Positions 9,951 through 19,227 of a stretch of 64,000 bases of DNA are shown here, one piece after another; position 1 is the stretch's first letter, and the number at the start of each line of letters is the position of its first letter. Below the pieces are notes generated by a model, which was not told where the DNA came from, ran no database searches, and saw only the letters and a list, made by a program, of their open reading frames with translations. The position numbers were made by a program, and so were the translations under genes. The stretch spans positions 1 through 64,000 of the forward strand of contig NZ_JAJOMB010000011.1 in assembly GCF_021129305.1 (NCBI RefSeq), in the 5' to 3' direction. The stretch comes from Kineosporia babensis (GTDB lineage Bacteria; Actinomycetota; Actinomycetes; Actinomycetales; Kineosporiaceae).

Positions 9951-10520
9951 GACAATCCCCCGTAACCCCGCCTTTTTGCAGGGCTCTTCGATCGTTCGAT
10001 GATCTGCGGACGGCCGCACCGTTCCCCCGCGGCGCGACTTAGCAAGATGAGAGCGCTTCTGCAGCGCTCAGCCGAAATCCCCCTGCGCTGCCGACATCTC
10101 AGATCGTGCGGCAGCGCGGCCTGAGCATAGCTAACTCACAGCAGCCGGGGTCGGGCTGTTCATTCGAAAGAAACTCATCCGAGCGGTGGAGCCTCCGCCC
10201 ACCAGAGGTGCGATATCGCAAGTCGCCGAGATAGACACCTGTCGAGGAAATTCAGGGGATGACCAGACGATGGGCGATCATGTCCCGATGCCGTCCCCGG
10301 AACGCTCGCCCGCGGTCAAGCGAGGGCCGCCTGCCCGTAACAACTCTGGGCCGCTACGGTCCCTCCCGCACGCGAGTATCCGCCTTATCGAAAAACGGGA
10401 GCTCTCACGCGTCTGCCTCCCAAGGCCCTGGCCGCCTCGACAGGCCTTTCGGTAGGCCTACTTGTCGTGTCCGCTACACCGACCGCTGCGCTTACCCGAA
10501 TCGCACTTCAGTATCGCCCT
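9951..10520. other. 570-bp intergenic region upstream of the LamG-RHS operon
   Basis: No convincing gene is seen; the short frames here look like chance. It must hold the promoter of the leftward LamG-RHS operon. The sequence near 10120-10140 is locally AT-richer. It also contains the 3' flank of the leftward HTH gene ending at 10521. Confidence 0.5.
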
Positions 10521-11396
10521 TCAGCCGAGGGCATTGATCGCCAGATCCAATATCTCGAGCGTGTTCTCGCGAGGCGCGATCTGCTCTATCTCCCAGAAGT
10601 GGTTGAGATAAGTCAGCGGCGTCGACGGCCCTCGTTCTTCTGCGTCGCTTTCGCTGATGATCATCTGGCCTCCGGGATGTTCCAGGTACAGGACGTTTTC
10701 GTCCTCGTCCGCCTCGAACTCGAAGATCACATAAGGCGCGCGCATGTGCGGGTACAGGCCGCGGTCGAAGGTGACTACGCGAACCGTCACGTGCTCCTCC
10801 TGTGCCGCTTCCATAATCCGGCGAAGCTGCCTGCGCATGAGCGGAACGCCCCCGACCTGACGCCGCACGATCGCTTCGTCGATGATGAAGTGCAGCTTCG
10901 GAGGGTTCGGCCGGACCAGCAACTCCTGCCGCTGCATGCGCAGGTCGACCAGAGAGTCGATGCGACCCTTCGGATCGATGACCTGCAGTACCGCCCGAGC
11001 ATATTCCTCGGTCTGCAACAGCCCAGGAACCAAGGTGGGTTCAAAGTTCCGGATGATTGCTGCCGAGGACTCGAGCCCGACGAAGTTCAGGTATTCGGAG
11101 GTAGCCTCGCCTCGCCAGGCTGCCCATGGCGTCGGTCCACGCGCCGCTCGGGACACCTCCATGATCTCTTCGGCCCGCGATGCCTCCACACCGTAGAAGC
11201 TCAGGAGCATCCGCAGATCGTTGGTGCTGACCCGGACCGACCCGCTCTCGATTCTGATCAGCTTTGAAATTGACCAGTCCATGGCCTGCACAACCTCCCT
11301 CTGGGTACGCTGTGCAGCTTCGCGGGCACGACGCAACTGGTTGCGCAGTCTCCGCCGGTGGATAAACGGATCAGGACTCACCGGATCCTCAGTCAC
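10521..11396 (-). CDS. XRE-type HTH regulator with DUF5753 (Scr1/BldB-partner family)
   Basis: The 291-residue protein has an N-terminal helix-turn-helix (about residues 15-70, with a QREVVQAMDWSISKLIRIE core) followed by the DUF5753 domain, recognised by the PGLLQTEEYARAV segment. This actinomycete family is usually encoded beside a small DUF397 protein and is often described as antitoxin-like. A DUF397 gene lies divergently at 11796. I chose the GTG at 11396, which has GAGGTGA upstream. A longer frame opens at 11540 but its extra residues are atypical. It probably regulates its own locus through the TGCAAC inverted repeats nearby. Confidence 0.85.
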   Translation of the reverse strand: MTEDPVSPDPFIHRRRLRNQLRRAREAAQRTQREVVQAMDWSISKLIRIESGSVRVSTNDLRMLLSFYGVEASRAEEIMEVSRAARGPTPWAAWRGEATSEYLNFVGLESSAAIIRNFEPTLVPGLLQTEEYARAVLQVIDPKGRIDSLVDLRMQRQELLVRPNPPKLHFIIDEAIVRRQVGGVPLMRRQLRRIMEAAQEEHVTVRVVTFDRGLYPHMRAPYVIFEFEADEDENVLYLEHPGGQMIISESDAEERGPSTPLTYLNHFWEIEQIAPRENTLEILDLAINALG

Positions 11397-11795
11397 CCTC
11401 GTCACCTCGCCAAGGTCACGCAGTCGCCTTTCGGCGGCGCACAGCCACACCCCGTATGCCGTGCATGCTTGTTTCGCAGGATATGAGACGGATACCAGGG
11501 CGGGAATGCACTCGATCTGCCACCTGGAGAACGGGAACATTGACGTCCGATGGTGCCAGGACGAAACCGCAAAAAATTTAGGTAGTAAAATGCAACCGTT
11601 GCAAAATTACACGGCTATCGATCTTGCCAGAAACTGACCCCGTCAGACTCAGGGCGAGGCAGGCGGCTGTCGACGAGTCAGCACAGGTAGCCCGGCGGCT
11701 GCCCTGGTCCGCAAATGCTCATTTTGGGTTTATCCTGAAAACTCGGGCGGGCCGATAGGTCCGGCGGATCTCGGGACTCACGGAGGAGCCAGTTG
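11397..11795. other. Divergent regulatory region of the HTH/DUF397 pair
   Basis: The 399-bp space between the two divergent starts is clearly AT-richer than the surroundings, with runs such as AAAAAATTTA near 11570-11580. It contains the inverted repeat listed at 11591. No gene is seen. Confidence 0.5.
11591..11603. promoter_or_regulatory. Candidate operator TGCAAC-C-GTTGCA
   Basis: A perfect 6-bp inverted repeat with a one-base centre lies in the divergent promoter region. The same half-sites recur in inverted order at 12022-12036, just after the DUF397 gene, suggesting a binding site for the neighbouring HTH protein. Confidence 0.4.
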
Positions 11796-11987
11796 ATGGA
11801 ACGCGAAAAAATTTGGCATAAGAGCACTTTCAGCGCAGAAGAGAACTGCGTCGAAGTCCTGGTGGAGCCCGAACGCGTCCTGGTGCGCCATACCCGAGAC
11901 CGCCTTGGCCCGGTACTGAGCTTCAGCACCGCCGAGTGGCAAGCATTCCTCCAAGGGGTGAAAGCAGACCAATTCGAAGTTTCCTGA
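11796..11987 (+). CDS. DUF397 small protein
   Basis: The 63-residue protein shows the DUF397 signature: WHKSTFS, then NCVEVLVE, VLVRHTRD, GPVLSFS and a final EWQAFLQGV. Streptomyces relatives include BldB-like developmental proteins and the toxin-like partners of DUF5753 HTH proteins. GGAGGA at 11783-11788 is placed seven bases before the ATG at 11796, which favours it over the TTG three bases earlier. It pairs with the divergent regulator at 10521. The usual arrangement is co-directional, so the divergent order is somewhat unusual. Confidence 0.85.
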   Translation: MEREKIWHKSTFSAEENCVEVLVEPERVLVRHTRDRLGPVLSFSTAEWQAFLQGVKADQFEVS

Positions 11988-12021
11988 ACCAGCCGTCCCA
12001 CCTACGGAGTAACTGCCGACA

Positions 12022-12036
12022 GTTGCAATCTGCAAC
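12022..12036. promoter_or_regulatory. Second TGCAAC/GTTGCA inverted repeat
   Basis: GTTGCA-ATC-TGCAAC forms a 6-bp inverted repeat 35 bases downstream of the DUF397 stop. It uses the same half-site as 11591-11603 with the halves swapped. It could be a second operator or a small hairpin. Confidence 0.3.
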
Positions 12037-12206
12037 GTTTCAGCTCAGGACCAGGCGTTCCGTCTAGACCATCAGGCCCTGGCACCCTTTGACTACTTGC
12101 CGAGCGATTCGCGCTTTTCCAGTTACTCCAGAAAAGCAAGTAGCCACGAAGAGAAGAGTCACCTTGCATCGGCCAGGCATCCCGGTAGCGGGTCGCTCAT
12201 ATCCGG

Positions 12207-12713
12207 TTGACGTTATCTGGCAAGGTTTTTCGCCTCATCTATTATCAATTCGTGGGTAAGAAGAACATCCCCCAGCAAGGGGACAGCTCATCTGTCCGAT
12301 CCAACGCGGCACGAGCTCTGCGCTGGCTGTCCCAGCAACTCGTGCACAAGGACGGCGGCCTCTTGGCAACCGTTCGTGGCCTGCTCGTTGCCGGTCTGCT
12401 CGCTGCTGCGGCCAAGTTCGTGCCGCAGGCCTACCTACCTGACGATATCTGGCAGGCATCGACATATTTGTTGATCTTTGTACTCGTGGTGATGGGGTTA
12501 GTGCTGATAGTTCGCCGCAGGAACTCGGTGCCGACCAAGACAGCACCACCGAGCACCGACAATTCCGGTGAAACTCCTGCGGAGCTTCCGGCAACCCTGA
12601 GGCCCTACGAACCGGCCGGGCCTTCCACAGAAGGCGGGGCGTCCACACGGAACGTCCTTGACCTGCATGTACATATCCATGTGGACACGCGCGGGCCTGA
12701 CGACGAGCCGTAG
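12207..12713 (+). CDS. Small membrane protein of unknown function
   Basis: I do not recognise the family. The 168-residue frame has two predicted membrane helices (about residues 52-74 and 84-103) and a Pro/Thr-rich hydrophilic tail. It ends with an alternating histidine segment HVHIHVD, which could bind metal but may be only a beta strand. The TTG at 12207 has no clear ribosome site. A GTG at 12252 is an alternative. A composite stem (12093-12143) between this gene and DUF397 may terminate the latter. Confidence 0.55.
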   Translation: MTLSGKVFRLIYYQFVGKKNIPQQGDSSSVRSNAARALRWLSQQLVHKDGGLLATVRGLLVAGLLAAAAKFVPQAYLPDDIWQASTYLLIFVLVVMGLVLIVRRRNSVPTKTAPPSTDNSGETPAELPATLRPYEPAGPSTEGGASTRNVLDLHVHIHVDTRGPDDEP

Positions 12714-12977
12714 CTGCGGAAGCTCTGCCCCGAGAGCCTGCGCTCCTGCAGGCCGGGTCGAGGTTGGAAAGGCCATGCTGGTGGTGCCAGCGGCCGACGA
12801 GGTCCTGGGGTGGGCGATTGCTGCTCAACCCGATCTCCGCGAGCAGGTCACCGAAGCTTTCGAGTTTTAGGTGTCGGCGGCGCCCGTCTGATCGCCGCGA
12901 CTGAACCGAGTACCTGGCACGTATTCGTCTGGGATGCCCGCATGGTTGCTCTGCTGCGCGCAGCACGCGAAAGCTAA
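12714..12977. other. Intergenic, possible gene remnant
   Basis: A short open frame ending at 12870 (about 32 residues from an ATG at 12776) has reasonable amino-acid composition but no recognisable family and no good ribosome site. It may be a decayed C-terminus or chance. Nothing else is seen. Confidence 0.3.
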
Positions 12978-13020
12978 CATAGGTGGTGGGCTTCCAACGG
13001 CTGGAAGCCCACCACCTATG
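12978..13020 (-). terminator. 19-bp perfect hairpin after the PKD-RTX gene
   Basis: Bases 12978-12996 pair perfectly with 13002-13020 around a 5-base loop, directly abutting the stop codon of the leftward PKD-RTX gene. This is a strong terminator candidate that could work in both directions. Confidence 0.75.
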
Positions 13021-14778
13021 TCACTCCTGGATCAGAGTGTTCCGACCTGGTCCGCCATCCAGCACGTCGGCACCCGGACCACCGTGCAGCCAGTCGTCAC
13101 CGGCTTCACCGTTCAGGCTGTCGTCTCCGGCCTCGCCGTGCAGCACGTCGTCGCGGGCGCCGCCGTAGATGACGTCGTTCCCGTCGCCCCCGCGCAGACT
13201 GTCGCGACCGTTGCCGCCCAGCAGGTGATCGGCATCGGCTTCGCCTGACACCTGGTCATGGCCGTTACCTCCGTCGATCCGGTCCTGACCGGCACCGCCG
13301 CGCAGGAAGTCGTCGCCGGTGTCGCCGACGATCGTGTCGTTACCGGCAGCGCCTAGGATCGTGTCGTCGCCGGACCCGCCGTACAGGGAGTCGTTGCCGT
13401 CGCCTCCGTCGATGACGTCGTCGCCCTTTTCGCCCTCCACCCGGTCGTTACCGGCACCGGCACAGATCACGTCGTCACCGGCACCGCCCCGGATCACCTC
13501 GTCGGCCGAAGTTCCCACGATCACATCGGCTTTTTTGGTGCCCTGGATGACACCGCTTCCGTCACCGATGATCGTGGCCGCCAGGCCCTGGCAAGAAGTT
13601 GCCGGAGGGGTGGCCTTGACGATCGTGATGTTCGTGGTCGTCTCGGCCCACGCGCCATCGTCGTCGGTGACCCGCAACTTGACCGCAAACGTCCCTGGCT
13701 TTTTGTACTCGTGCTGGATCTTGGCTCCCTTCGCGGTCGATCCGTCTCCGAAGTTCCAGTCGTAGGTGGCGATCGTGCCGTCGCTGTCGCTGGAGGTGCT
13801 GGCATCGAAGGCAAGGGTGGCCGGTGCCACTGTTTCGCCGGCGAACGAGAATGCCGCTGTGGGTGGCTCGTTCGCTGGAGGCTCGGCCGCCTTGACCGTG
13901 ACCTGGGTAGAGGCACTGGCCTTGAGCCCAGCGTCATCGGTGACGTTCAGCTTGACTGTGTAGGTGCCGGACTTGGCGTAGGTGTGCTGGACCTTAGCTC
14001 CCTGCGCGGTCTTCCCATCGCCGAAGTCCCATTCGTACAGCTGGATCTGGCCACCGTCGGCGGTTGAGCCGCTTCCGTCGACCACGATCTTGAGCGGTTC
14101 TTGGTTGTCCACCGCCAAATTGAGGACGGCCGTGGGCGCCTGCCGCTGAACGGTGACGGTGGACGATGTGGTTGCGGTGAGCCCGCTGTTGTCCCGCACC
14201 GTCAGATTCACCTGATAGGAACCTGGTGCCTGGTACTCGTGCTCCGGGGTCGCTCCCGTAGCCGTGCTGCCGTCGCCGAAGTTCCATTCGTAGGCAGCGA
14301 TCGAGCCGTCCGGATCGAAGGAGCTCGAACCGTCGAACTTGTACTTCCTGGGCTGGTTCTCGTCCGGCACCACAGCCGTGAACGACGCACTCGGTGCCTG
14401 AGGCTCGGGCTCCGGCGCGTCCTGGGTGGAGGCAACTGCTGCAGCCCGGGCGAAAGCGGCCACATCGTCACTCTCGGCGCGCAGCTGAGCGGCCGAATCG
14501 TTCAGGGCCGTGGTCAGGCTCTTGTCCACCGGCGCCTCGGTAATCGGCGTGGAGAGGTTGCCGCGGGCGTCCACGATTTCGGCGTCGCTCCAGCCGAGAG
14601 CCTTCAGCTGATCGATCTCCCGCTGAGTGAAACCGTTCTCGCGCACCCGCTTGCGGATCGCATCGATGTTGTCGCGCTCGGCCTGGGTGAACAGAGTCTG
14701 GTTGAACACCGACTCGGTCGCCAACTGGTTCGACCAGGCCTGCTGGGCGGCGGCCGACCGGTCCAGTTCGGCGGCCAA
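13021..14778 (-). CDS. PKD-RTX calcium-binding protein, C-terminal part (downstream of a frameshift)
   Basis: The 585-residue frame has three PKD domains, each with a YEWNFGDGS-like motif (about 145-380), then about 16 GGxGxDxLx-type calcium-binding nonapeptides, ending DVLDGGPGRNTLIQE. It has no signal peptide or ribosome site of its own. Its apparent TTG start lies inside the preceding frame. Adding one base near 14784 joins it to the exported fragment at 14604-15812, giving a 930-residue protein. It is therefore most likely the C-terminal portion of one gene. The C-terminal tail is nearly identical to that of the next RTX protein. Confidence 0.8.
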   Translation of the reverse strand: MAAELDRSAAAQQAWSNQLATESVFNQTLFTQAERDNIDAIRKRVRENGFTQREIDQLKALGWSDAEIVDARGNLSTPITEAPVDKSLTTALNDSAAQLRAESDDVAAFARAAAVASTQDAPEPEPQAPSASFTAVVPDENQPRKYKFDGSSSFDPDGSIAAYEWNFGDGSTATGATPEHEYQAPGSYQVNLTVRDNSGLTATTSSTVTVQRQAPTAVLNLAVDNQEPLKIVVDGSGSTADGGQIQLYEWDFGDGKTAQGAKVQHTYAKSGTYTVKLNVTDDAGLKASASTQVTVKAAEPPANEPPTAAFSFAGETVAPATLAFDASTSSDSDGTIATYDWNFGDGSTAKGAKIQHEYKKPGTFAVKLRVTDDDGAWAETTTNITIVKATPPATSCQGLAATIIGDGSGVIQGTKKADVIVGTSADEVIRGGAGDDVICAGAGNDRVEGEKGDDVIDGGDGNDSLYGGSGDDTILGAAGNDTIVGDTGDDFLRGGAGQDRIDGGNGHDQVSGEADADHLLGGNGRDSLRGGDGNDVIYGGARDDVLHGEAGDDSLNGEAGDDWLHGGPGADVLDGGPGRNTLIQE

Positions 14779-15812
14779 CTCGAGCCGTACTCGCGGATCG
14801 CTGCGGCCTGGCGCACCTGCCCGGCGACGTTGTTGTCCAGCACGGCTCCCTGGTAGCGCTCGTAGGCCACCAGCACGGCCCGGCCGAGTGAGCGCTGCCG
14901 GTCCATCGAGATGCCCAGCGCCTTCAGGTTCGGGTCGGCGATCTCGGGGAAGGTGCTGTACTCCGGCTTCTGCACGTTCTGGTAGTCGTGGCGCGGCGGG
15001 TCCTTGACGATGTCGTCGAACATTCGCTGCACGCCGCAGGAGACGTGGGTCAGGATGGTCCAGGCCCGATCCTGGGAGCTGTCGAAGGTGCCGTACTCCA
15101 GTTGCCCGGAGAATTCGAGGTCCTCGTTGGCCACCAGGACGGCGCCGACCCTGACGTAGTTACGGCCCACGGCATCGGCCGGGTCACGCAGCAGACGGCC
15201 GACGCCCTTCCTGATCGCGCCGACCCCAGGTGATCCGGCGAAGTCCACGGCGGTCAGGGCGGCACAGGTCAGGGTAGTGCCCAGGCGCAGGCGGGCCGAC
15301 GACTGCTTGAACGCGGCCGCCGCCTCGGCACCGATCCGCGGGTCACAGCCGCTCTCGATCACGCACGGCTCCACCGTGAACGGCTCACTGAGCTTGGCAG
15401 AGCCGCCGCCTTCACCGTCGCTGGTCTCGTGCTCAGTGACCATCAGCCGGTAGGTGCCGGGAACCAGGCTCGGGCCCTCGATCAGGGTGTACACCGTGCC
15501 GACCCCGATCACGTAGTTGGGCGTGCTCCAGTCGACCTTCCGTTTGGAGCAGGTGTTCTCGCTGTCCTCCTCGGCCAGCGGCGCGTCCGGGACCACGCAG
15601 ATGTCGCCGCCCTCGAGGTCCGAGGTCATGTAGGCGAACAGGGCATCAGCAGTGGTGAATCGGTTCTCCGGAAGACCGTCCTCGTCAGCCGGTATGGGGT
15701 TGTATAGGTGGGCCTGCGCGGATGGCGCAAACACCACCAGTCCGAGAACGACCACGAGGCCGGACAGCAGTCCGGCGATGGTGGTCACTGAACGTCGGTG
15801 CCGAACTTTCAT
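14604..15812 (-). CDS. PKD-RTX protein, N-terminal exported part (frameshifted)
   Basis: The ATG at 15812 follows GGGGGATCC and starts a clear Sec signal peptide ending PSAQA. The mature part (to about residue 342) is not a family I know. It has two possible Cys pairs in a domain ending about residue 145, followed by a helical region. After IREYG the frame loses homology-like composition and becomes Pro/Arg/Ser-rich, typical of out-of-frame reading. The true continuation (LELAAELDRS...) is in the frame of 13021-14778. One missing base near 14784 explains this. It is either a pseudogene, a programmed shift or an assembly error. Confidence 0.75.
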   Translation of the reverse strand: MKVRHRRSVTTIAGLLSGLVVVLGLVVFAPSAQAHLYNPIPADEDGLPENRFTTADALFAYMTSDLEGGDICVVPDAPLAEEDSENTCSKRKVDWSTPNYVIGVGTVYTLIEGPSLVPGTYRLMVTEHETSDGEGGGSAKLSEPFTVEPCVIESGCDPRIGAEAAAAFKQSSARLRLGTTLTCAALTAVDFAGSPGVGAIRKGVGRLLRDPADAVGRNYVRVGAVLVANEDLEFSGQLEYGTFDSSQDRAWTILTHVSCGVQRMFDDIVKDPPRHDYQNVQKPEYSTFPEIADPNLKALGISMDRQRSLGRAVLVAYERYQGAVLDNNVAGQVRQAAAIREYGSSWPPNWTGRPPPSRPGRTSWRPSRCSTRLCSPRPSATTSMRSASGCARTVSLSGRSIS

Positions 15813-15833
15813 TGGATCCCCCGATCCAGGCGG

Positions 15834-15869
15834 GAACGGGTGGCGGCCCGAGAAGGCCGCCACCCGTTC
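15834..15869 (-). terminator. Hairpin terminator of the IgGFc-RTX gene
   Basis: A perfect 15-bp stem (15834-15848 with 15855-15869) with a 6-base loop lies 28 bases after the stop at 15897. It separates the two leftward RTX genes, so they are probably not one operon. Confidence 0.7.
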
Positions 15870-15896
15870 GTCATTGGTTCAGAAAGTGCTGCTGGA

Positions 15897-18263
15897 TCAC
15901 TCCTGGATCAGCGTGTTGTGTCCTGGTCCCCCGTCCAGCACGTCTTCGCCCAGGCCACCGTGCAGCCAGTCGTCGTCCTCCTCGCCGCGCAGCACGTCGT
16001 CACCGTCGTCGCCGTAAAGGACGTCGTCGTCGAGGCCACCGAGGATCTGGTCGTTGCCGGCCCCACCGTGCAGGTCGTCACGTCCGTCCCGGCCCCACAA
16101 CAGGTCGTTGCCGGCGTCACCGGACAGCTGGTCGCGCCCGGCGCCACCGTCCAGCTTGTCCATGCCGTCGGCGCCCCGCAGCACGTCGTTGCCGGCTTCG
16201 CCGTGGATGGTGTCGTCGCCCGAACCGCCGGTGATGTTGTCGCGGCCGTCGCCACCGTAGATGGTGTCGTTGCCAGCCTCACCGTTGACGGTGTCGTTAC
16301 CCGCGTCGCCCCGGACGGTGTCGTTGCCGGTTCCGCCGACGATGACGTCACGGCCCTCGCCACCGGCGAAGGTGTCGTTACCGGCGTCGCCGATCAGAGC
16401 GTCGTTACCCTTGCCGCCGTCGAAGGTGTCGTTGCCCTCGCCACCGAACAGGGTGTCGTTGCCCTTGTCCCCGATCAGCTTGTCGTCGCCACCGTTACCG
16501 CAGATGACGTCGTTGCCGCCGAGGCCGTTGATCGTCTCGGCCGCGGACGAGCCGACGATGACGTCGTCTTTCTTGGTTCCGGTGATCACCGGCTCGCCGT
16601 ACCCGATGATGGTGGCCGGGCGACCGCCGCAGGTGGCTTCCGAACCCTCAGGAGCCTTCTGCATCCAGAGCACGGTCGCAGTGGCCGTCAGTTCCGAGAC
16701 CGTGGCCGTGACCGTGGAGTCGCCGTCCTCGCTGGAGGCGAAGCAGAACTTCGCCGAGCCGTCGGCACCGGTGCTCACCGACTTGGTGGTGGCGCCCTTG
16801 CCGGTGGCGGCGAAGTCCACGCGGATGCCGTCGAGCTTGGCTCCCGGCTCGCCGGTGAGCTTGCCAGTCACACACGCTTCGGCGCCGGTGATGGCAGTCT
16901 GCGTGGCTGGGTCGAGCGCCAGGCCGGTGATCTGGGCGATCGCCCCGATACCGAAACCGCCCGGATAGCCATAGGAGTCGTACGAGTCGAACCCGTACAC
17001 CAGCACTCCGACCGGAGTACCGCCCGAGATCTTGTGAGCACCCGGCTGAACCGGGACAACGGTGGATGCGTAGGCCGAGCCGTTGCCGATCGGCTTCCAG
17101 TCGGCTTCCGGCACCGCCTTACCGTCCACACTGACCTGACCGACCTTGTCGGCCAGAGCGGTGAGGTTGATGTAGTTCTGCGCGAAGCCCTCGCCCGGCG
17201 TGGCCACGGTGTACTCGGTTAGGTACTGCTCGTACGGTGGCACCAGCGACATGAACGGGTCCGACACCGTACCGTCCGACCCGGAGCCTTCGGAGAACTG
17301 GGCCACCAGCACCGGCTCGTCCGACGTGATCGCCGAAGGAACACCGGTGCGGAACGTGTGAGACTCCCCCGCCTCCAGTTTCACCTGAGTGGGAGCGCCA
17401 CCGGAGGTGATGGTGAGATCCGTGCCGTTCTTGTCGGCCAGCACCCGCAGAGTGTCGTTGGCCCGGGTGGCCAGCGGTGCGGTCACGTACTTTTTGCCCC
17501 ACGAGTCCAGGGGTGGCATGGCCTCGACGATGTGGTCGCAGGCCGACACCCCCTCCGGGATGTTGACGCACTGGTGCGCGCCGAACACGGCGACCGGCGC
17601 CGAAGCCTTCACCAGCGAACCGGTCAGGTCGCCCGGCGGAGTGACCTGGTACTCCAGCGCCTCCCCCTTCTGCAGGGTGACGGTGGCCGGCTTACCGGCT
17701 TCGTAGCTGCTGTTGCCGACGGTCGGGACGAAGGTGACCTTCGTGTCTGCCTGGGTTGCCACCACCGAGAACTCCGAGCCGCCGTGGCCCGGCCCGTAAC
17801 TCATGATCCGGTAGTCGGTACCGAGTGAGTTCACTGGGATACCGGTGAAAGCGTCGGTGGTGTACTGGGTGCGGTTGAGCCCGTACAGCGCGACGTCTGA
17901 CGACGACTGCACGTTGATGCCCAGAGCCTGGATGAACGACTGGTTGGGATCTAGCTGGCTCTCCAGTGGGACGTTCACCGACGCCAGGCCGTCTGCCCCG
18001 ATGCTGAACGTGCTGTTGAATCCGAGCGAGTCGATCTTCACCGTGCCGGTGGCCGGCACCGGTGACGACATGTACAGCGTCAGTTTGCTGGTGTCGTTCG
18101 TCTCCAGATTGTGGTCGAAAGCCACCCAGAAGTCCTGCCCGTAGGTGGTGCGTGGAGCTGCCCCGGCCCCACCCCCGCCGAGCATCGCGATGGCCAGGGC
18201 CGAGGCCCCGGCCGCCGCCGCGATCCAGAGTGCCCGTCGTCTGCCACGTTTCCCGATTGCCAA
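15897..18263 (-). CDS. Exported IgGFc-binding-domain / RTX repeat protein
   Basis: The 788-residue product has a basic, hydrophobic signal peptide ending GAGAA. An IgGFc-binding-type N-terminal domain follows (starts TYGQDFWVAF, about 38-430). An Ig-like CarboxypepD/Big-type segment with paired Cys is at about 455-545. About 22 RTX nonapeptide repeats (560-775) end DVLDGGPGHNTLIQE. The TTG start at 18263 has GGAGGGG six bases upstream. RTX repeats fold on calcium outside the cell. No type I transporter is visible, so export is presumably by Sec. The tail matches the PKD-RTX protein downstream, suggesting a shared C-terminal function. Confidence 0.85.
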   Translation of the reverse strand: MAIGKRGRRRALWIAAAAGASALAIAMLGGGGAGAAPRTTYGQDFWVAFDHNLETNDTSKLTLYMSSPVPATGTVKIDSLGFNSTFSIGADGLASVNVPLESQLDPNQSFIQALGINVQSSSDVALYGLNRTQYTTDAFTGIPVNSLGTDYRIMSYGPGHGGSEFSVVATQADTKVTFVPTVGNSSYEAGKPATVTLQKGEALEYQVTPPGDLTGSLVKASAPVAVFGAHQCVNIPEGVSACDHIVEAMPPLDSWGKKYVTAPLATRANDTLRVLADKNGTDLTITSGGAPTQVKLEAGESHTFRTGVPSAITSDEPVLVAQFSEGSGSDGTVSDPFMSLVPPYEQYLTEYTVATPGEGFAQNYINLTALADKVGQVSVDGKAVPEADWKPIGNGSAYASTVVPVQPGAHKISGGTPVGVLVYGFDSYDSYGYPGGFGIGAIAQITGLALDPATQTAITGAEACVTGKLTGEPGAKLDGIRVDFAATGKGATTKSVSTGADGSAKFCFASSEDGDSTVTATVSELTATATVLWMQKAPEGSEATCGGRPATIIGYGEPVITGTKKDDVIVGSSAAETINGLGGNDVICGNGGDDKLIGDKGNDTLFGGEGNDTFDGGKGNDALIGDAGNDTFAGGEGRDVIVGGTGNDTVRGDAGNDTVNGEAGNDTIYGGDGRDNITGGSGDDTIHGEAGNDVLRGADGMDKLDGGAGRDQLSGDAGNDLLWGRDGRDDLHGGAGNDQILGGLDDDVLYGDDGDDVLRGEEDDDWLHGGLGEDVLDGGPGHNTLIQE

Positions 18264-18675
18264 GATCTTCCCCTCCGTTGAGTTGACCGCCCAGTTCTAG
18301 AGCGGATTCGCCGGCATTCACGGGAATTTTCAAGCAACTCGACGATACGTGGGAGGTTGATCCGACCGTTCAACCCTTCAAATTTCAACCGTTCGATGCG
18401 GTAACGCCCCAGGAACACCATTCGGCATGCGGATATTCATCAGATATCGACAAAGAACAGTGCCATCAGATGTGGCCAGATATTCTCAGAGACAGTACTT
18501 TTCGCCGTTTCCGCACAGCTCCGATCCGACTACCCCAGCAACACCCCAGAGAACCGCTGCACCCGCCCCAACTGCCCTTCCGAAACCCACGAGCATCCTT
18601 GATGGGGCGTCCCGATTGGGCGCTATCCCCCAAAAGACCCGCCGTGGATCCAACTCCCTTGCTACTACGATTGCC
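18264..18675. other. Divergent intergenic region (412 bp)
   Basis: It holds the ribosome site and promoter of the leftward IgGFc-RTX gene. A rightward open frame runs through it from 18427, but its residues before the lipoprotein start at 18676 look non-coding. No RNA gene is seen. Confidence 0.4.
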
Positions 18676-19179
18676 ATGACCAATTACCGCGCAACCGCTT
18701 TGACCACAGCAAGCCTTCTCGTAGCTGCACTCAGTGCCTGCTCCAGCGCCAAGGGAGCAGCCGCCATCGCCGACGACGTGGCCCGAGAATCGGGTGACGT
18801 GGTGCGGGTCGCCGACAACGTGTTCAGCCAGAGCGACGATCTGGCCCGAGTCGGTCGCTACCGCCCGGTGCCGAAAACCGTGATACCCGCTCAGCCCGTG
18901 GTGGAGCAGCGGATGATCGCCATCCTGCAGACGCACCTGGCCGACCTGCCGGTAGAAGATGCCCAGCAGGTGGTGGCCCTCGCCTGCCAGGCCAAGGACT
19001 GGTACGAGGTGGGTCAGGCATCCAGTGCCTCCGACGCGGCCTGGGCCGTCACCGTCAACTACGGCGGCAACCTGACCTTCCGCTATCGGGTGCAGGGGCT
19101 GGCCGCCGAACTGCAGAGCCAGAACGGGATGGACGCCGTAGGTGTTTTCGCTGTGTTCGCCATCTGCGAGTTGGCCTGA
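18676..19179 (+). CDS. Small lipoprotein of unknown function
   Basis: The ATG at 18676 starts a lipoprotein signal with lipobox LSAC (Cys22). The mature part is about 145 residues, with a mid-region HLADLPVEDAQQVVALAC and no family I recognise. It would be anchored to the outer face of the membrane. The long upstream extension of the frame is not supported. Confidence 0.65.
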   Translation: MTNYRATALTTASLLVAALSACSSAKGAAAIADDVARESGDVVRVADNVFSQSDDLARVGRYRPVPKTVIPAQPVVEQRMIAILQTHLADLPVEDAQQVVALACQAKDWYEVGQASSASDAAWAVTVNYGGNLTFRYRVQGLAAELQSQNGMDAVGVFAVFAICELA

Positions 19180-19227
19180 AGAAGCAGGGCTCGCCGGGCC
19201 TGTGCAGACCCGGCGTCCAGTACTGTG

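Noticed and set aside
12776-12870. Small rightward gene of 32 residues
   Set aside because: No ribosome site, no recognised family and no supporting context; kept only as a possible remnant.
13040-16560. Short repeated units resembling a CRISPR-like or satellite array
   Set aside because: They are the in-frame codons of RTX nonapeptides on the minus strand; units are imperfect and contiguous, with no spacer structure.
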